Position numbers and translations under genes: made by a program. A stretch of DNA of 51,106 bases from contig SVLS01000016.1 in the NCBI GenBank assembly GCA_015067835.1, forward strand, positions 1 to 51,106, written 5' to 3'. How positions within the stretch are numbered: position 1 is the stretch's first letter; each line of letters opens with the position of its first letter. The notes under the pieces were generated by a model, which saw only the letters and a list, made by a program, of their open reading frames with translations, searched no databases and was not told the origin of the DNA. This stretch comes from Oscillospiraceae bacterium (GTDB lineage: Bacteria; Bacillota; Clostridia; Oscillospirales; Oscillospiraceae). Positions 10,069 to 17,322 of this stretch are shown piece after piece.

Positions 10069-11091
10069 ATGAAAAGAATCATTGCCTTCGCAGTGGCGCT
10101 TTCCCTGCTCTTTGCCTTTGCCGGCTGCTCCGGCACAACCGAAAAGCCGTCCTGCACCGTCACTTTTTGGGATGTGTTTGACACTGTAACCACCATCACC
10201 GCAGTAACGGACGACCGGGAAGCTTTTGAAAAACAGGCAGAAGCCATCCACCAGGCGCTTTGGAAGTACCATCAGCTTTTTGATATATATCAGGAATACG
10301 ACGGTATCACCAACCTCAAATCCGTCAACGATGCCGCCGGAAAAGCCCCCGTTGCTGTGGATGCAGCCATCATTCGGCTGCTGCAGGACTGCAAGCAATA
10401 TTATCAGTTAACCGGCGGTCAGGTAAATGTGGCAGCAGGCAGCATTCTGAAGCTGTGGCACGATGCCCGGGAAACGGCTCTGCATGACCCGCAGCAGGCC
10501 AGCTTGCCGGAAAAATCCGCTTTGCAGGAAGCTGCCCGGTATACAGATATAGAAAAGCTGATTATTGACGAGGAAAAGGGCACTGTTTTCCTGTCCGACG
10601 AAAAAATGCTTCTGGATGTGGGCGCTGTCGCCAAGGGCTGGGCGGTGCAGCGGGTAGCAGAAAATGCCCTCGGCAGCTTTCTCATCAATGTGGGCGGCAA
10701 CGTCTGCGTCACCGGTCCGAAGGACGGAGAAATCCCCTGGACTGTGGGCGTCAACAACCCGGATGGCAGCAGCAATTACCTGCATCGGCTGTCCATTTCC
10801 GGCGGCAGCGTGGTCACCAGCGGAAATTATCAGCGCTATTATATGGTAAATGAGCAAAGCTATCACCACATCATTCAGCTGGAGACGATGATGCCCGGGG
10901 ATTTGTGGCAGGCGGTAACCGTGGTCTGCCCGGATTCCGCGTTGGCGGATGCCCTTTCCACCGCGTTGTTTCTGCTCCCGCTGGAGGAGGGCAAAGCCCT
11001 TTTGCAGCGCGCAGGAGGAGAAGCCTTTTGGCTGGACAACGCAAACAACCGCTTTTACAGCGACGGCTTTCCAGCGCTGATCAAAGCATAA
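10069..11091 (+). CDS. apbE: FAD:protein FMN transferase, ApbE-family lipoprotein
   Basis: A 340-residue lipoprotein. The signal peptide ends in the lipobox FAGC, with the lipidated Cys at about residue 22. ApbE enzymes outside the membrane attach FMN from FAD to a Thr of target flavoproteins such as Rnf/Nqr subunits. Family marks are DVFDTVTTITA near the start, LDVGAVAKGWAVQ, FLINVGGNV, SISGGSVVTSGNYQRYY and the closing ADALSTALF, where the metal-binding Asp and Thr lie. The usual HxxDPxTG stretch is replaced by HIIQLETMMPG, an odd change near the substrate pocket. The ribosome site is GGAGG, 7 nt before ATG. No Rnf, Nqr or fumarate-reductase-like target is in the window, so the client is unknown. 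Confidence 0.88.
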   Translation: MKRIIAFAVALSLLFAFAGCSGTTEKPSCTVTFWDVFDTVTTITAVTDDREAFEKQAEAIHQALWKYHQLFDIYQEYDGITNLKSVNDAAGKAPVAVDAAIIRLLQDCKQYYQLTGGQVNVAAGSILKLWHDARETALHDPQQASLPEKSALQEAARYTDIEKLIIDEEKGTVFLSDEKMLLDVGAVAKGWAVQRVAENALGSFLINVGGNVCVTGPKDGEIPWTVGVNNPDGSSNYLHRLSISGGSVVTSGNYQRYYMVNEQSYHHIIQLETMMPGDLWQAVTVVCPDSALADALSTALFLLPLEEGKALLQRAGGEAFWLDNANNRFYSDGFPALIKA

Positions 11092-11103
11092 TTTCCCCCA
11101 CCA

Positions 11104-11143
11104 CGTCATTGCGAACTGTCCACGTCATTGCGAGGAGCGACAT
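11104..11143 (+). repeat. Degenerate GTCATTGCGAGGAGC repeat fragments
   Basis: Two short heads of the dispersed palindromic repeat, CACGTCATTGCGAACTG and CACGTCATTGCGAGGAGCG, lie side by side between apbE and the zinc-ribbon gene. Neither has a matching tail. Confidence 0.7.
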
Positions 11144-11171
11144 ATAACACAAGATGTTATGTAAACCTACA

Positions 11172-11204
11172 ACAAAAACAAACAGGGCTGGAAATCCAGC
11201 CCTG
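11172..11204 (-). terminator. Terminator of the zinc-ribbon gene
   Basis: Ten-bp stem (11183-11192 with 11195-11204) followed on the minus strand by a T-rich tail, 14 bp after the stop codon. Confidence 0.85.
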
Positions 11205-11218
11205 CTTTTGTTTGGCAA

Positions 11219-11497
11219 TTAGCCCTCAGCGCGCATCTGAGCGAAGCACTCGCTGCAGTATACGGGACGGTCGGACTTGGGCTCGAAGGGAACCTTAGCC
11301 TCGCCGCCGCAACGGGCGCAGGTAGCGGTGAAGAACTCACGGGGGCCACGGGCAGCATTCTTGCGAGCGTCACGGCATGCCTTGCAGCGCTGGGGAGCGT
11401 TCTGGAAGCCGCGCTCTGCGTAGAATTCCTGCTCACCGGCAGTAAATACAAATTCATTGCCGCACTCTTTGCAAACGATTGTCTTGTCTTCGTACAT
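11219..11497 (-). CDS. Small double zinc-ribbon protein
   Basis: A 92-residue cytoplasmic protein with two zinc ribbons. The first is CKECG (residues 9-13) paired with CKACRDARK (about 38). The second is CARCGGEAKVPFEPK (about 60) paired with YCSECF (about 81). This matches the small zinc-ribbon proteins common in Clostridia, whose second ribbon carries the AKVPFEP...RPVYC signature; no function is established. AGAGAGG precedes the ATG. The gene has a perfect vegetative promoter and its own terminator, so it is a monocistronic and probably abundant transcript. Confidence 0.85.
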   Translation of the reverse strand: MYEDKTIVCKECGNEFVFTAGEQEFYAERGFQNAPQRCKACRDARKNAARGPREFFTATCARCGGEAKVPFEPKSDRPVYCSECFAQMRAEG

Positions 11498-11594
11498 TAG
11501 AAATACCTCTCTTTGGTTGATGCCCCGTAACGTTCACCCATTTGCTGGTTACACCGCGGAGTCATGAAATAATCGTGGAATATACCACAAAACG

Positions 11595-11623
11595 ATTATA
11601 TATGCCGGAAATTCAAATGTCAA
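11595..11623 (-). promoter_or_regulatory. Consensus promoter and hairpin leader of the zinc-ribbon gene
   Basis: Minus-strand TTGACA (11618-11623), 17 nt, TATAAT (11595-11600) is a perfect sigma-A match. The leader of about 90 nt begins with an inverted repeat, AATCG...GTGG TATATT CCAC GATT, at about 11570-11596, which could be an operator or a 5' hairpin. Confidence 0.85.
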
Positions 11624-11668
11624 TCCTTTATTTACAAAATTTTCATAAATTTTCCGTATTTTGCCGGT

Positions 11669-12706
11669 TTACACCTGAAAACTGGCCTGTCCGTCGTAGG
11701 AAATATTCAAATGTTCATAAGCAAGGGGTGTGACACACCGGCCGCGGGGTGTCCGGGTCAGGAAGCCCAGCTGCATCAGATAGGGCTCGTAGACATCCTC
11801 CAGCGTCACCGCCTCCTCGCCGATGGTTGCCGCCAGCGTTTCCAGTCCCACAGGGCCGCCGCCGTAATTGCGGATGATGGCGGTAAGCATCCGGCGGTCA
11901 ATGGCATCCAAGCCCAGCTCGTCCACTTCCAAACGGTTCAGCGCCAAATCTGCCGCTTCCTTGGTAATCACACCGTCGCCCATAATTTGGGCAAAGTCCC
12001 GGACGCGGCGCAAAAAGCGGTTGGCAATACGGGGTGTGCCGCGGCTGCGGGATGCAATCTCCATTGCACCCTTGGGGTCAATCTCCATCCCTAAAATGGT
12101 AGCGCTGCGGGTCACAATACGGGCGAGCTCCTCCGGTGTATACAGCTCCAGCCGCAGAGAAACACCGAACCGGTCTCTCAGCGGTGCAGAAAGCTGACCT
12201 GCTCTCGTGGTGGCGCCCACCAGCGTAAACTTCGGCAAATCCAGCCGGATCGAGTTGGCGCTGGGACCCTTACCCACAATGATGTCAATGGCGAAATCCT
12301 CCATCGCCGGATAGAGAATCTCCTCCACCACCCGGTTCAGACGGTGGATTTCATCAATAAACAAAATGTCCCCGGGGTTGAGGTTGGTCAGCAGCGCCGC
12401 CAAATCGCCGGGCTTTTCAATGGCAGGGCCGGAGGTAATCCGGATGCCTGCGCCCATTTCATTGGCAATCACGCCGGCCAGCGTGGTTTTTCCCAAGCCG
12501 GGAGGACCGTAAAGCAGCGTATGGTCCAGCGGTTCATTGCGAAGCCGGGCGGCCTCAATATAGACGGACAAATTTCCCTTCGCCTTCTCCTGCCCGGTAT
12601 ATTCCGACAGCAGCTTCGGGCGCAAGCCGATTTCCCCTGCATCCTGAGGCGCAAAGGTGGGGGAGATAATGGGATTATCCAGTTCCTGTGAAAATTCTAG
12701 ACTCAT
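11669..12706 (-). CDS. ruvB: Holliday junction branch migration ATPase RuvB
   Basis: A 345-residue AAA+ motor that, with RuvA, drives branch migration of Holliday junctions. The Walker A motif GPPGLGKT is at 67-74 and Walker B FIDEIH at about 116-121. The sensor-1 region is GATTRAG, the arginine-finger region PLRDRFG, and the C-terminal winged helix ends with [12 protein letters not shown]. The start is supported by GGAGG 8 nt upstream. It is the last gene of the ruv cluster, separated from ruvA by 78 bp that hold one short palindromic repeat. The length is normal. Confidence 0.98.
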   Translation of the reverse strand: MSLEFSQELDNPIISPTFAPQDAGEIGLRPKLLSEYTGQEKAKGNLSVYIEAARLRNEPLDHTLLYGPPGLGKTTLAGVIANEMGAGIRITSGPAIEKPGDLAALLTNLNPGDILFIDEIHRLNRVVEEILYPAMEDFAIDIIVGKGPSANSIRLDLPKFTLVGATTRAGQLSAPLRDRFGVSLRLELYTPEELARIVTRSATILGMEIDPKGAMEIASRSRGTPRIANRFLRRVRDFAQIMGDGVITKEAADLALNRLEVDELGLDAIDRRMLTAIIRNYGGGPVGLETLAATIGEEAVTLEDVYEPYLMQLGFLTRTPRGRCVTPLAYEHLNISYDGQASFQV

Positions 12707-12729
12707 TGTAAATCCTCCAATAGAAGAAT

Positions 12730-12769
12730 GTCATTGCGAGGAGCCGTTTCAAAACGGCGTGGCGATGAC
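12730..12769 (+). repeat. Short palindromic repeat between ruvB and ruvA
   Basis: A 40-bp copy running from GTCATTGCGAGGAGCCG to CGGCGTGGCGATGAC, which folds into one hairpin around TTTCAAAA. It is the shortest complete form in the window: the two ends are present without a core. Confidence 0.8.
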
Positions 12770-12784
12770 GGAATAGGGGAAGGC

Positions 12785-13387
12785 TTATCCCTTCATCACC
12801 ATTGCTCTTAAGGCGTGACGGACCATTTCTTCTGTGGATGCTGCCGGGTCTACGCCCTTGAGGGCAGTCGCAATCTCCGACGCAGAGTAGCCCAGCTCCT
12901 GCAATGCCGCATTGGCCATCGCCATATTGCCGCTGCCTGCCGCCGGTGCAGAAACCACCGGGCCGGAGAAATCCAGCTCCATTCCACCGCCGCCGATTTT
13001 GTCTTTCAGCTCCAGAATAATCCGTTGGGCAATTTTCTTGCCCACGCCCTGGGCGGCCGTGAGAAGCTTCTCATCACCGGTCATCACTGCAAGGGTGAAA
13101 TTCTGCGGACCGCCGGCGGACAGAATCGCCATCGCCGCCTTGGGACCCACGCCGTTGACAGTGGTCAGCAGCTCAAAGCACCGCTGTTCCTCCCGGCTTT
13201 CAAAGCCGTACAAGTCGTGGGCATCCTCCCGAATGGACTCCGTTACATACAGCCGCGCAGGCTGATTCAGCTTCAGTTGTGCAGCTGTATAGGCCGTCAC
13301 ACGGCAGCCATAGCCTACGCCGCCGCATTCCACCACAGCCAGACCCGGCTCCAAAACAGTCACCGGTCCGGAAACATAATAAATCAT
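12785..13387 (-). CDS. ruvA: Holliday junction DNA-binding protein RuvA
   Basis: A 200-residue protein that forms tetramers on Holliday junctions and loads RuvB. It has an N-terminal OB fold (MIYYVSGPVTVLEPGLAVVE) and helix-hairpin-helix motifs at about 72-82 (TTVNGVGPKAAMAIL) and 107-117 (AAQGVGKKIAQRI). The C-terminal RuvB-binding domain is about 150-200 (ALQELGYSASEIATAL). AAAGGAGA precedes the ATG. It lies 13 bp after the zinc-ribbon membrane gene, so it belongs to the same transcript. Confidence 0.97.
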   Translation of the reverse strand: MIYYVSGPVTVLEPGLAVVECGGVGYGCRVTAYTAAQLKLNQPARLYVTESIREDAHDLYGFESREEQRCFELLTTVNGVGPKAAMAILSAGGPQNFTLAVMTGDEKLLTAAQGVGKKIAQRIILELKDKIGGGGMELDFSGPVVSAPAAGSGNMAMANAALQELGYSASEIATALKGVDPAASTEEMVRHALRAMVMKG

Positions 13388-13400
13388 AGCTGTTCTCCTT

Positions 13401-14327
13401 TTAACAAGGTGTTTTTACCACGGGAAAAACAATGCCGTAGGGCGACAGTCCCATTGCATCCAGTAAATACATCTGCAGTTCATACTGCCGTGCCGTCTGT
13501 GCTGACACCACCTTGCGGCTGTATTCGTAAGTGATATCAATATTGCCGGGTGTCCCCGCACTGATGACATTGCCCCACTCGTCGCTTTCGCATATATAGT
13601 CGTTCTTTATAGACCCCCACTGTTGAACATAGCCGCTTAAGCCGCTTCCATCGGGCCTATATGTCAAGGTTTGCTTATGGTTTTCCACCCACTCCTGACC
13701 GGAACTTCTGTGGAAATGGAGATAGGCATTCAGCCTTCCGGTTTCATCATATTGAAGCTCCACCTTTTGACTGTAGCTGACTGTGCCGTAGGTATATTCC
13801 TTCAGGCGGCCGGAATCGTCGTACTGAAACCGCGCCCGGTTTTCCCCAATTGTTGCCTCCCCACTGAAACGAACGGTTATGGCATTTTCCTCCTCCTGAA
13901 ATTCCACTGTGCCCACTTTATAAGGTTCACTCTGGTCGTTCGCGAAAACTTTTACTTCTGTGAGAATGCCGTTTTCATCATAGAAAAACTGCACTGACTG
14001 TGAAATCAATATTGGCCCGGACAGTGACGAGAAGCTCTCTATAAAAAAGCCTGCCTTTTCAAGGTTTTCCCCGCTGTCATAGGAGTAGTTTGCCTGCACC
14101 GCAACATGGTCTCCTGCCAGAGACATATAGATTGCGTACTTTTCTTCTTTGGGACGCAGGACAAAAAAGAGGCTGCCGGCCAGAATAACCACCACCAGCG
14201 CAATCGCCGTGGGGATAATCCATTTCGGCATCGGCGGACGCCCATAAAGATATTGGGGGCGGCAGCCGCATTTGCCGCATTTTCTTGCTTTTTCCGGCAG
14301 TTCCTTGCCGCAAATCGGACAGTTCAT
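13401..14327 (-). CDS. Zinc-ribbon membrane protein with YD-like repeats, inside the ruv cluster
   Basis: A 308-residue protein whose ATG at 14327 is preceded by GGAGGTGCGGG; a longer frame would overlap ruvC. Residues 1-22 are a zinc ribbon (MNCPICGKELPEKARKCGKC), and a single membrane segment (about 40-60, IIPTAIALVVVILAGSLFFV) follows. The rest should be outside the cell and contains several short repeats of the type YDENGILTEVKVF, YDDSGRLKEYTYG and YDETGRLNAYLHF, which resemble RHS/YD repeats. No enzyme motif is visible. Its place between ruvC and ruvA, 16 bp after ruvC, means it is co-transcribed with DNA-repair genes, but nothing in it suggests a repair role. Confidence 0.8.
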   Translation of the reverse strand: MNCPICGKELPEKARKCGKCGCRPQYLYGRPPMPKWIIPTAIALVVVILAGSLFFVLRPKEEKYAIYMSLAGDHVAVQANYSYDSGENLEKAGFFIESFSSLSGPILISQSVQFFYDENGILTEVKVFANDQSEPYKVGTVEFQEEENAITVRFSGEATIGENRARFQYDDSGRLKEYTYGTVSYSQKVELQYDETGRLNAYLHFHRSSGQEWVENHKQTLTYRPDGSGLSGYVQQWGSIKNDYICESDEWGNVISAGTPGNIDITYEYSRKVVSAQTARQYELQMYLLDAMGLSPYGIVFPVVKTPC

Positions 14328-14343
14328 CCCGCACCTCCGCTTT

Positions 14344-14844
14344 TTATTTTCTCTGCTCTGCTTTTGCCAGAAGGCTGGTATGGCTTCTGGCGTGGCACAG
14401 GGCAATGGCGATGGCATCTGCTGCATCGTCAGGCTTCGGCATTGCGCTCAGGTGCAGCAGCCGCTTGGTCATATCCATCATTTGATGCTTGGTGGCATTA
14501 CCGTAACCCACCAAAGACAGCTTGACCTGCATGGGCTTATAGGAAGTAACCTCCAAGCCTGCCTGCCGAATGGCCAGCAGAATCACCCCCCGGCTCTGGG
14601 CAACACCAATGCCGGTGGTCACATTTTGACCGAAAAACAGCTCCTCAATGGCAACCGCATCCGGCTTCGCCGTTTCCAGCAATTTGCGCATATCCTCGTA
14701 AATGATTTCGAGACGCGCCGAAAAATCCATCCCCGCCGGCGTGGTAATTGCTCCGCAGGACAAAAGCCTGTTCTGTCCCCGGTCCGATTCAATCAGACCG
14801 AAGCCGGTAATTCCATAGCCGGGGTCAATTCCCAGAATCCGCAT
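14344..14844 (-). CDS. ruvC: Crossover junction endodeoxyribonuclease RuvC
   Basis: A 166-residue Holliday-junction resolvase. The catalytic acidic residues are visible: Asp7 (ILGIDPGYG), Glu67/68 (AIEELFFGQN), and the pair in PDDAADAIA at about 139-143. The length is normal. Its ATG overlaps the stop of the upstream 65-residue membrane protein gene (TAATG), a sign of coupled translation. Confidence 0.97.
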   Translation of the reverse strand: MRILGIDPGYGITGFGLIESDRGQNRLLSCGAITTPAGMDFSARLEIIYEDMRKLLETAKPDAVAIEELFFGQNVTTGIGVAQSRGVILLAIRQAGLEVTSYKPMQVKLSLVGYGNATKHQMMDMTKRLLHLSAMPKPDDAADAIAIALCHARSHTSLLAKAEQRK

Positions 14845-15041
14845 TATCTGCCACCGGTGGCAATGTGATAGTAGTAAAGGATGACACCGGCGATGACGAT
14901 GCCCAGGCCAATCCAGGCGGCAACGATTTGCCAGGTGGGGCGTGCCTTATAGCCGGACTCCTGCAGAATTTCCGCCTCAGTCTTCAGCTCTTCCACCTCA
15001 ACGACGGTTTCTTCCTCCAAAATTTCCTTATTTTCTTCCAT
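14844..15041 (-). CDS. Small single-pass membrane protein, first gene of the ruv cluster
   Basis: A 65-residue protein with a strongly acidic N-terminal half (MEENKEILEEETVVEVEEL, about residues 1-30) and one membrane segment (about 40-58, IVAAWIGLGIVIAGVILYYY). GAGGTGAT lies 7-8 nt before the ATG. It overlaps ruvC by one base. I do not recognise a family. Confidence 0.75.
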   Translation of the reverse strand: MEENKEILEEETVVEVEELKTEAEILQESGYKARPTWQIVAAWIGLGIVIAGVILYYYHIATGGR

Positions 15042-15062
15042 AATGTATCACCTCTTGTGGCT

Positions 15063-15068
15063 ATCATA
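15063..15068 (-). promoter_or_regulatory. Candidate -10 element of the ruv cluster
   Basis: TATGAT on the minus strand about 20 bp before the first start codon. No good -35 hexamer is seen 16-18 nt upstream. Confidence 0.35.
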
Positions 15069-15122
15069 GCACATTTGTTTTGGAATTCCTAGATTTTTTT
15101 CTAAAAAACCCAGAATTTTATA

Positions 15123-15155
15123 TCATTGCGAGGAGCGAAGCGCCGTGGCAATCCC
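15123..15155 (+). repeat. Palindromic repeat head fragment
   Basis: TCATTGCGAGGAGCGAAGCG followed by CCGTGGCAATC; head arm only. It is the first of a cluster of five units filling the 547-bp gene-free stretch 15042-15588, which holds nothing else except the terminator at its end. Confidence 0.85.
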
Positions 15156-15165
15156 CCCTCACCAC

Positions 15166-15280
15166 GTCATTGCGAGGAGCGAAGCGACGTGGCAATCTCC
15201 CGGTACGCAGTTTGTGCCTGCAATACGTATCGATGGATGTTACCAGGAGATTCCCACGGCCCGTTGGGCCTCGGAATGAC
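15166..15280 (+). repeat. Full-length palindromic repeat, core in forward orientation
   Basis: A 115-bp element with three parts: a head arm from GTCATTGCGAGGAGCGAAGC to GACGTGGCAATCTCC, a core starting GGTACGCAGTTTGTG and ending GATGTTACC, and a tail arm from GGAGATTCCCACGG to CTCGGAATGAC. Head and tail pair as imperfect inverted repeats. It is almost identical to 50781-50896. Confidence 0.92.
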
Positions 15281-15310
15281 ATATTAAGTCGTAGCATTTC
15301 CCGTTTTTGT

Positions 15311-15347
15311 GTCATTGCGAGGAGCGCAAGCGACGTGGCAATCTCCC
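15311..15347 (+). repeat. Palindromic repeat head fragment
   Basis: GTCATTGCGAGGAGCGCAAG followed by CGACGTGGCAATCTCCCC; head arm without core or tail. Confidence 0.85.
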
Positions 15348-15355
15348 CTCATCAC

Positions 15356-15454
15356 GTCATTGCGAGGCACGAAGTGCCGTGGCAATCCCGTGGAGAGAGT
15401 GGAAACCTAACGAGATCGCCACACCAGTGACGTCGGTCACTGGTTCGCGATGAC
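15356..15454 (+). repeat. Palindromic repeat, second type (GCACGAAGTGC head, CACTGGTTCGCGATGAC tail)
   Basis: A 99-bp element with head GTCATTGCGAGGCACGAAGT, middle GAAACCTAACGAGATCGCCA, a CCAGTGACGTCGGTCACTGG hairpin, and end TTCGCGATGAC. The same type recurs at 37919-38075, where the hairpin tip is interrupted. Confidence 0.88.
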
Positions 15455-15468
15455 GTATATATTTTCAC

Positions 15469-15528
15469 GTCATTGCGAGGAGCGAAGCGACGTGGCAATC
15501 CCCCGGTACGATGCTCCCTCGGAATGAC
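15469..15528 (+). repeat. Palindromic repeat with core deleted
   Basis: Head arm GTCATTGCGAGGAGCGAAGC up to CAATCCCCCGGTACG joined directly to CTCCCTCGGAATGAC: both ends are present but the core and inner tail are missing. Confidence 0.85.
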
Positions 15529-15543
15529 ATCCTAAGTAGGGAC

Positions 15544-15573
15544 AAAGCACGCTCCCTTCCGGGAGCGTGCTTT
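15544..15573 (-). terminator. Terminator of the polysaccharide deacetylase gene
   Basis: Thirteen-bp stem AAAGCACGCTCCC with GGGAGCGTGCTTT around a four-base loop, 16 bp past the stop codon. It can act on both strands. Confidence 0.85.
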
Positions 15574-15588
15574 CAATTCTTCTATCGG

Positions 15589-17031
15589 TCAAATTTCCGG
15601 GACAGGAGTGGGACGGTTCTTGTCGAACACCGCCTCCACATCAAACAAATCCTCCAGAAGCTCCGGCTCGTGGTACATCCGGAAGCCGTCCAGATTGCGG
15701 CGACCGCCGCGGAAATGGTTGGTGCCCAGCTGATTCCAGGTGTTGCTGTCCACATTGAAGAAATAGCGGTAGCCATCCTCATACAGAATGTTAAACTTTT
15801 CATTATCTGCCGGGATGGGATGCCAGTCGTGAATATCCGAGCCGTGGGGATAGAGAATCACATCCGTATCTCCCACAATGGGCTGAACTTCCGTCTCCCA
15901 ACGGGTGGAATCCCGTTCCACACGCTCCGGTGTCAGATTGCCGTAGGCCGGATGTCCCCAGGAGTGGCTGGCAATAATCCAGCCGTGATCCCGCAGACAC
16001 TGAGAAATTGCCTTGGCATCTGCCACTTCCTTTTCGTAGGCTTCGGCGCCCATTGCATCCTTGAAGCCGGGCTTGGTGCGGTAGCCGAATACGCCTTCAA
16101 AACCGGTGACGCCCAGAATGGCTCTTGCGCCGTGATAGGAAAAGTCCGGATGCTTCTGAATGAAGCTTTCCAGCAGAGGAACCAGGTCGTAATCGCCGGT
16201 AACAATCTCTCCCTCCGGCGTCAGATATTCGCAGGTGGGATAGCCATCTTCACCGATCACCAGCTTATGGGCGAAGCCGTCACAGTTCTCATCCACAAAT
16301 TCGGGAACATCGTACCGTCCGTCCTTTGTGCCCACCATATAGCTGTAATAATTCAGGTCATCCTGGCTCATCATAAAGGGAATTTTCCCCTCGGGCAGAC
16401 GAATCTTGCCGTATTCAAAGCGGGTGTTGCCGTTCTCGTCCGTCACCTCATAAGCCATATCATAAGGGGAAATCAGCACATAGCCCCGCTCGTACATCTG
16501 CTCCAAAATGGCATTGAACTCCGAAACGGTGGTCATATACAGATTGTAGCTGTCCGCATCCACATCGCCGTCAAATGCCCGGTCTGTATCCACAATCAGG
16601 GAGTGGAAGAAAATGTGGGTGATGCTGGAGTTCTTCTTGAACACCACCAGCTGGCTGTCTGCCTGCTCATAGGCCGCCACCTTTTCCGCCAGAATGGGCT
16701 TTTCGCTGTAATAAGGCGCACTTTTCAGCATTGCGATGGCTTTTTCATAGTCATAGCCGGCGGCAATAAAATCCGCTTTTGCGATAAGCTCCTGCACCTC
16801 CGCCTCCGTTACGCCGCCCTGCGTCGGCTCCGTGGGAGCAGTGGTGGGGGTGGACGGTACGGTGGAAGAAGAGGACGGGACAGTGGGAGCCGTTGTCTCT
16901 CCTGACCCATTTTCCTTTTCAAAAAGAATCAGCGCCACCACAGCCGCCACCAAAGCGATGGACAAGACGACGATTGCGGCAATCAGGAAGTTTCGATTCG
17001 ACGATTTCGGTCGATTATAATTTCCGGACAT
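15589..17031 (-). CDS. Membrane-anchored polysaccharide deacetylase (NodB-type)
   Basis: A 480-residue protein starting at ATG 17031 with GGAGGAAAG upstream. It has a short basic cytoplasmic tail, one membrane anchor (about 15-37) and a Thr/Pro/Ser linker (about 45-70). A helical spacer leads to a NodB-homology domain from about 120. Visible catalytic features are the Asp pair in MMSQDDLNYY, the metal-binding ASHSWGHPAYG (His-x-x-x-His) and LYPHGSDIH. The family removes N- or O-acetyl groups from cell-wall or environmental glycans. The domain with HPDFSYHGARAILGVTGFEG is typical of Firmicute surface deacetylases. It has its own terminator and sits between repeat clusters, so it is probably monocistronic. 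The substrate is not deducible. Confidence 0.88.
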   Translation of the reverse strand: MSGNYNRPKSSNRNFLIAAIVVLSIALVAAVVALILFEKENGSGETTAPTVPSSSSTVPSTPTTAPTEPTQGGVTEAEVQELIAKADFIAAGYDYEKAIAMLKSAPYYSEKPILAEKVAAYEQADSQLVVFKKNSSITHIFFHSLIVDTDRAFDGDVDADSYNLYMTTVSEFNAILEQMYERGYVLISPYDMAYEVTDENGNTRFEYGKIRLPEGKIPFMMSQDDLNYYSYMVGTKDGRYDVPEFVDENCDGFAHKLVIGEDGYPTCEYLTPEGEIVTGDYDLVPLLESFIQKHPDFSYHGARAILGVTGFEGVFGYRTKPGFKDAMGAEAYEKEVADAKAISQCLRDHGWIIASHSWGHPAYGNLTPERVERDSTRWETEVQPIVGDTDVILYPHGSDIHDWHPIPADNEKFNILYEDGYRYFFNVDSNTWNQLGTNHFRGGRRNLDGFRMYHEPELLEDLFDVEAVFDKNRPTPVPEI

Positions 17032-17164
17032 ATTCTTTCCTCCATTCTTTATACTCCTATTATACAACCATTTTTTCTTAATATCAACAAAAAAACTGAA
17101 AAAATGCACGCTGTTTTGCTTTCTCATAGAAATGCAGGTGCGGATGCCCACATCCGCCCGCCAC

Positions 17165-17198
17165 GTCATTGCGAGGAGCGCAGCGACGTGGGAATGAC
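17165..17198 (+). repeat. Minimal palindromic repeat
   Basis: A 34-bp copy from GTCATTGCGAGGAGCGCAGC to GACGTGGGAATGAC: head joined to the last bases of the tail, with exact GTCATT/AATGAC ends. Confidence 0.85.
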
Positions 17199-17224
17199 AT
17201 ACAAAGTAGAGACATCAAACAAAG

Positions 17225-17274
17225 CCCTCCCCTTTGGGGAGGGTGGCCGAGCGTCAGCGAGGTCGGAAGAGGTA
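17225..17274 (+). repeat. GGGGAGGG hairpin element
   Basis: CCCTCCCC TTT GGGGAGGG palindrome followed by TGGCCGAGCGTCAGCGAGGT. The GCGTCAGCG segment recurs in the hairpin at 51053-51085. It is probably another dispersed repeat type; its function is not known. Confidence 0.5.
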
Positions 17275-17287
17275 CACCTCTATAACA

Positions 17288-17317
17288 AAGAACACCATCC
17301 AACCGGATGGTGTTCTT
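17288..17317 (-). terminator. Terminator of the esterase-like gene
   Basis: Thirteen-bp stem (17288-17300 with 17305-17317), AACC loop, just past the stop codon at 17323. Confidence 0.8.
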
Positions 17318-17322
17318 ATCAT

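Noticed and set aside
11542..11733. 63-codon plus-strand frame between ruvB and the zinc-ribbon gene
   Set aside because: It crosses the promoter of the zinc-ribbon gene and the end of ruvB, has no ribosome site, and has no recognisable sequence.
15123..15528. Repeat cluster considered as a CRISPR array
   Set aside because: The units differ in length and structure, are palindromic, and are not separated by unique spacers of constant size; no cas genes are near.
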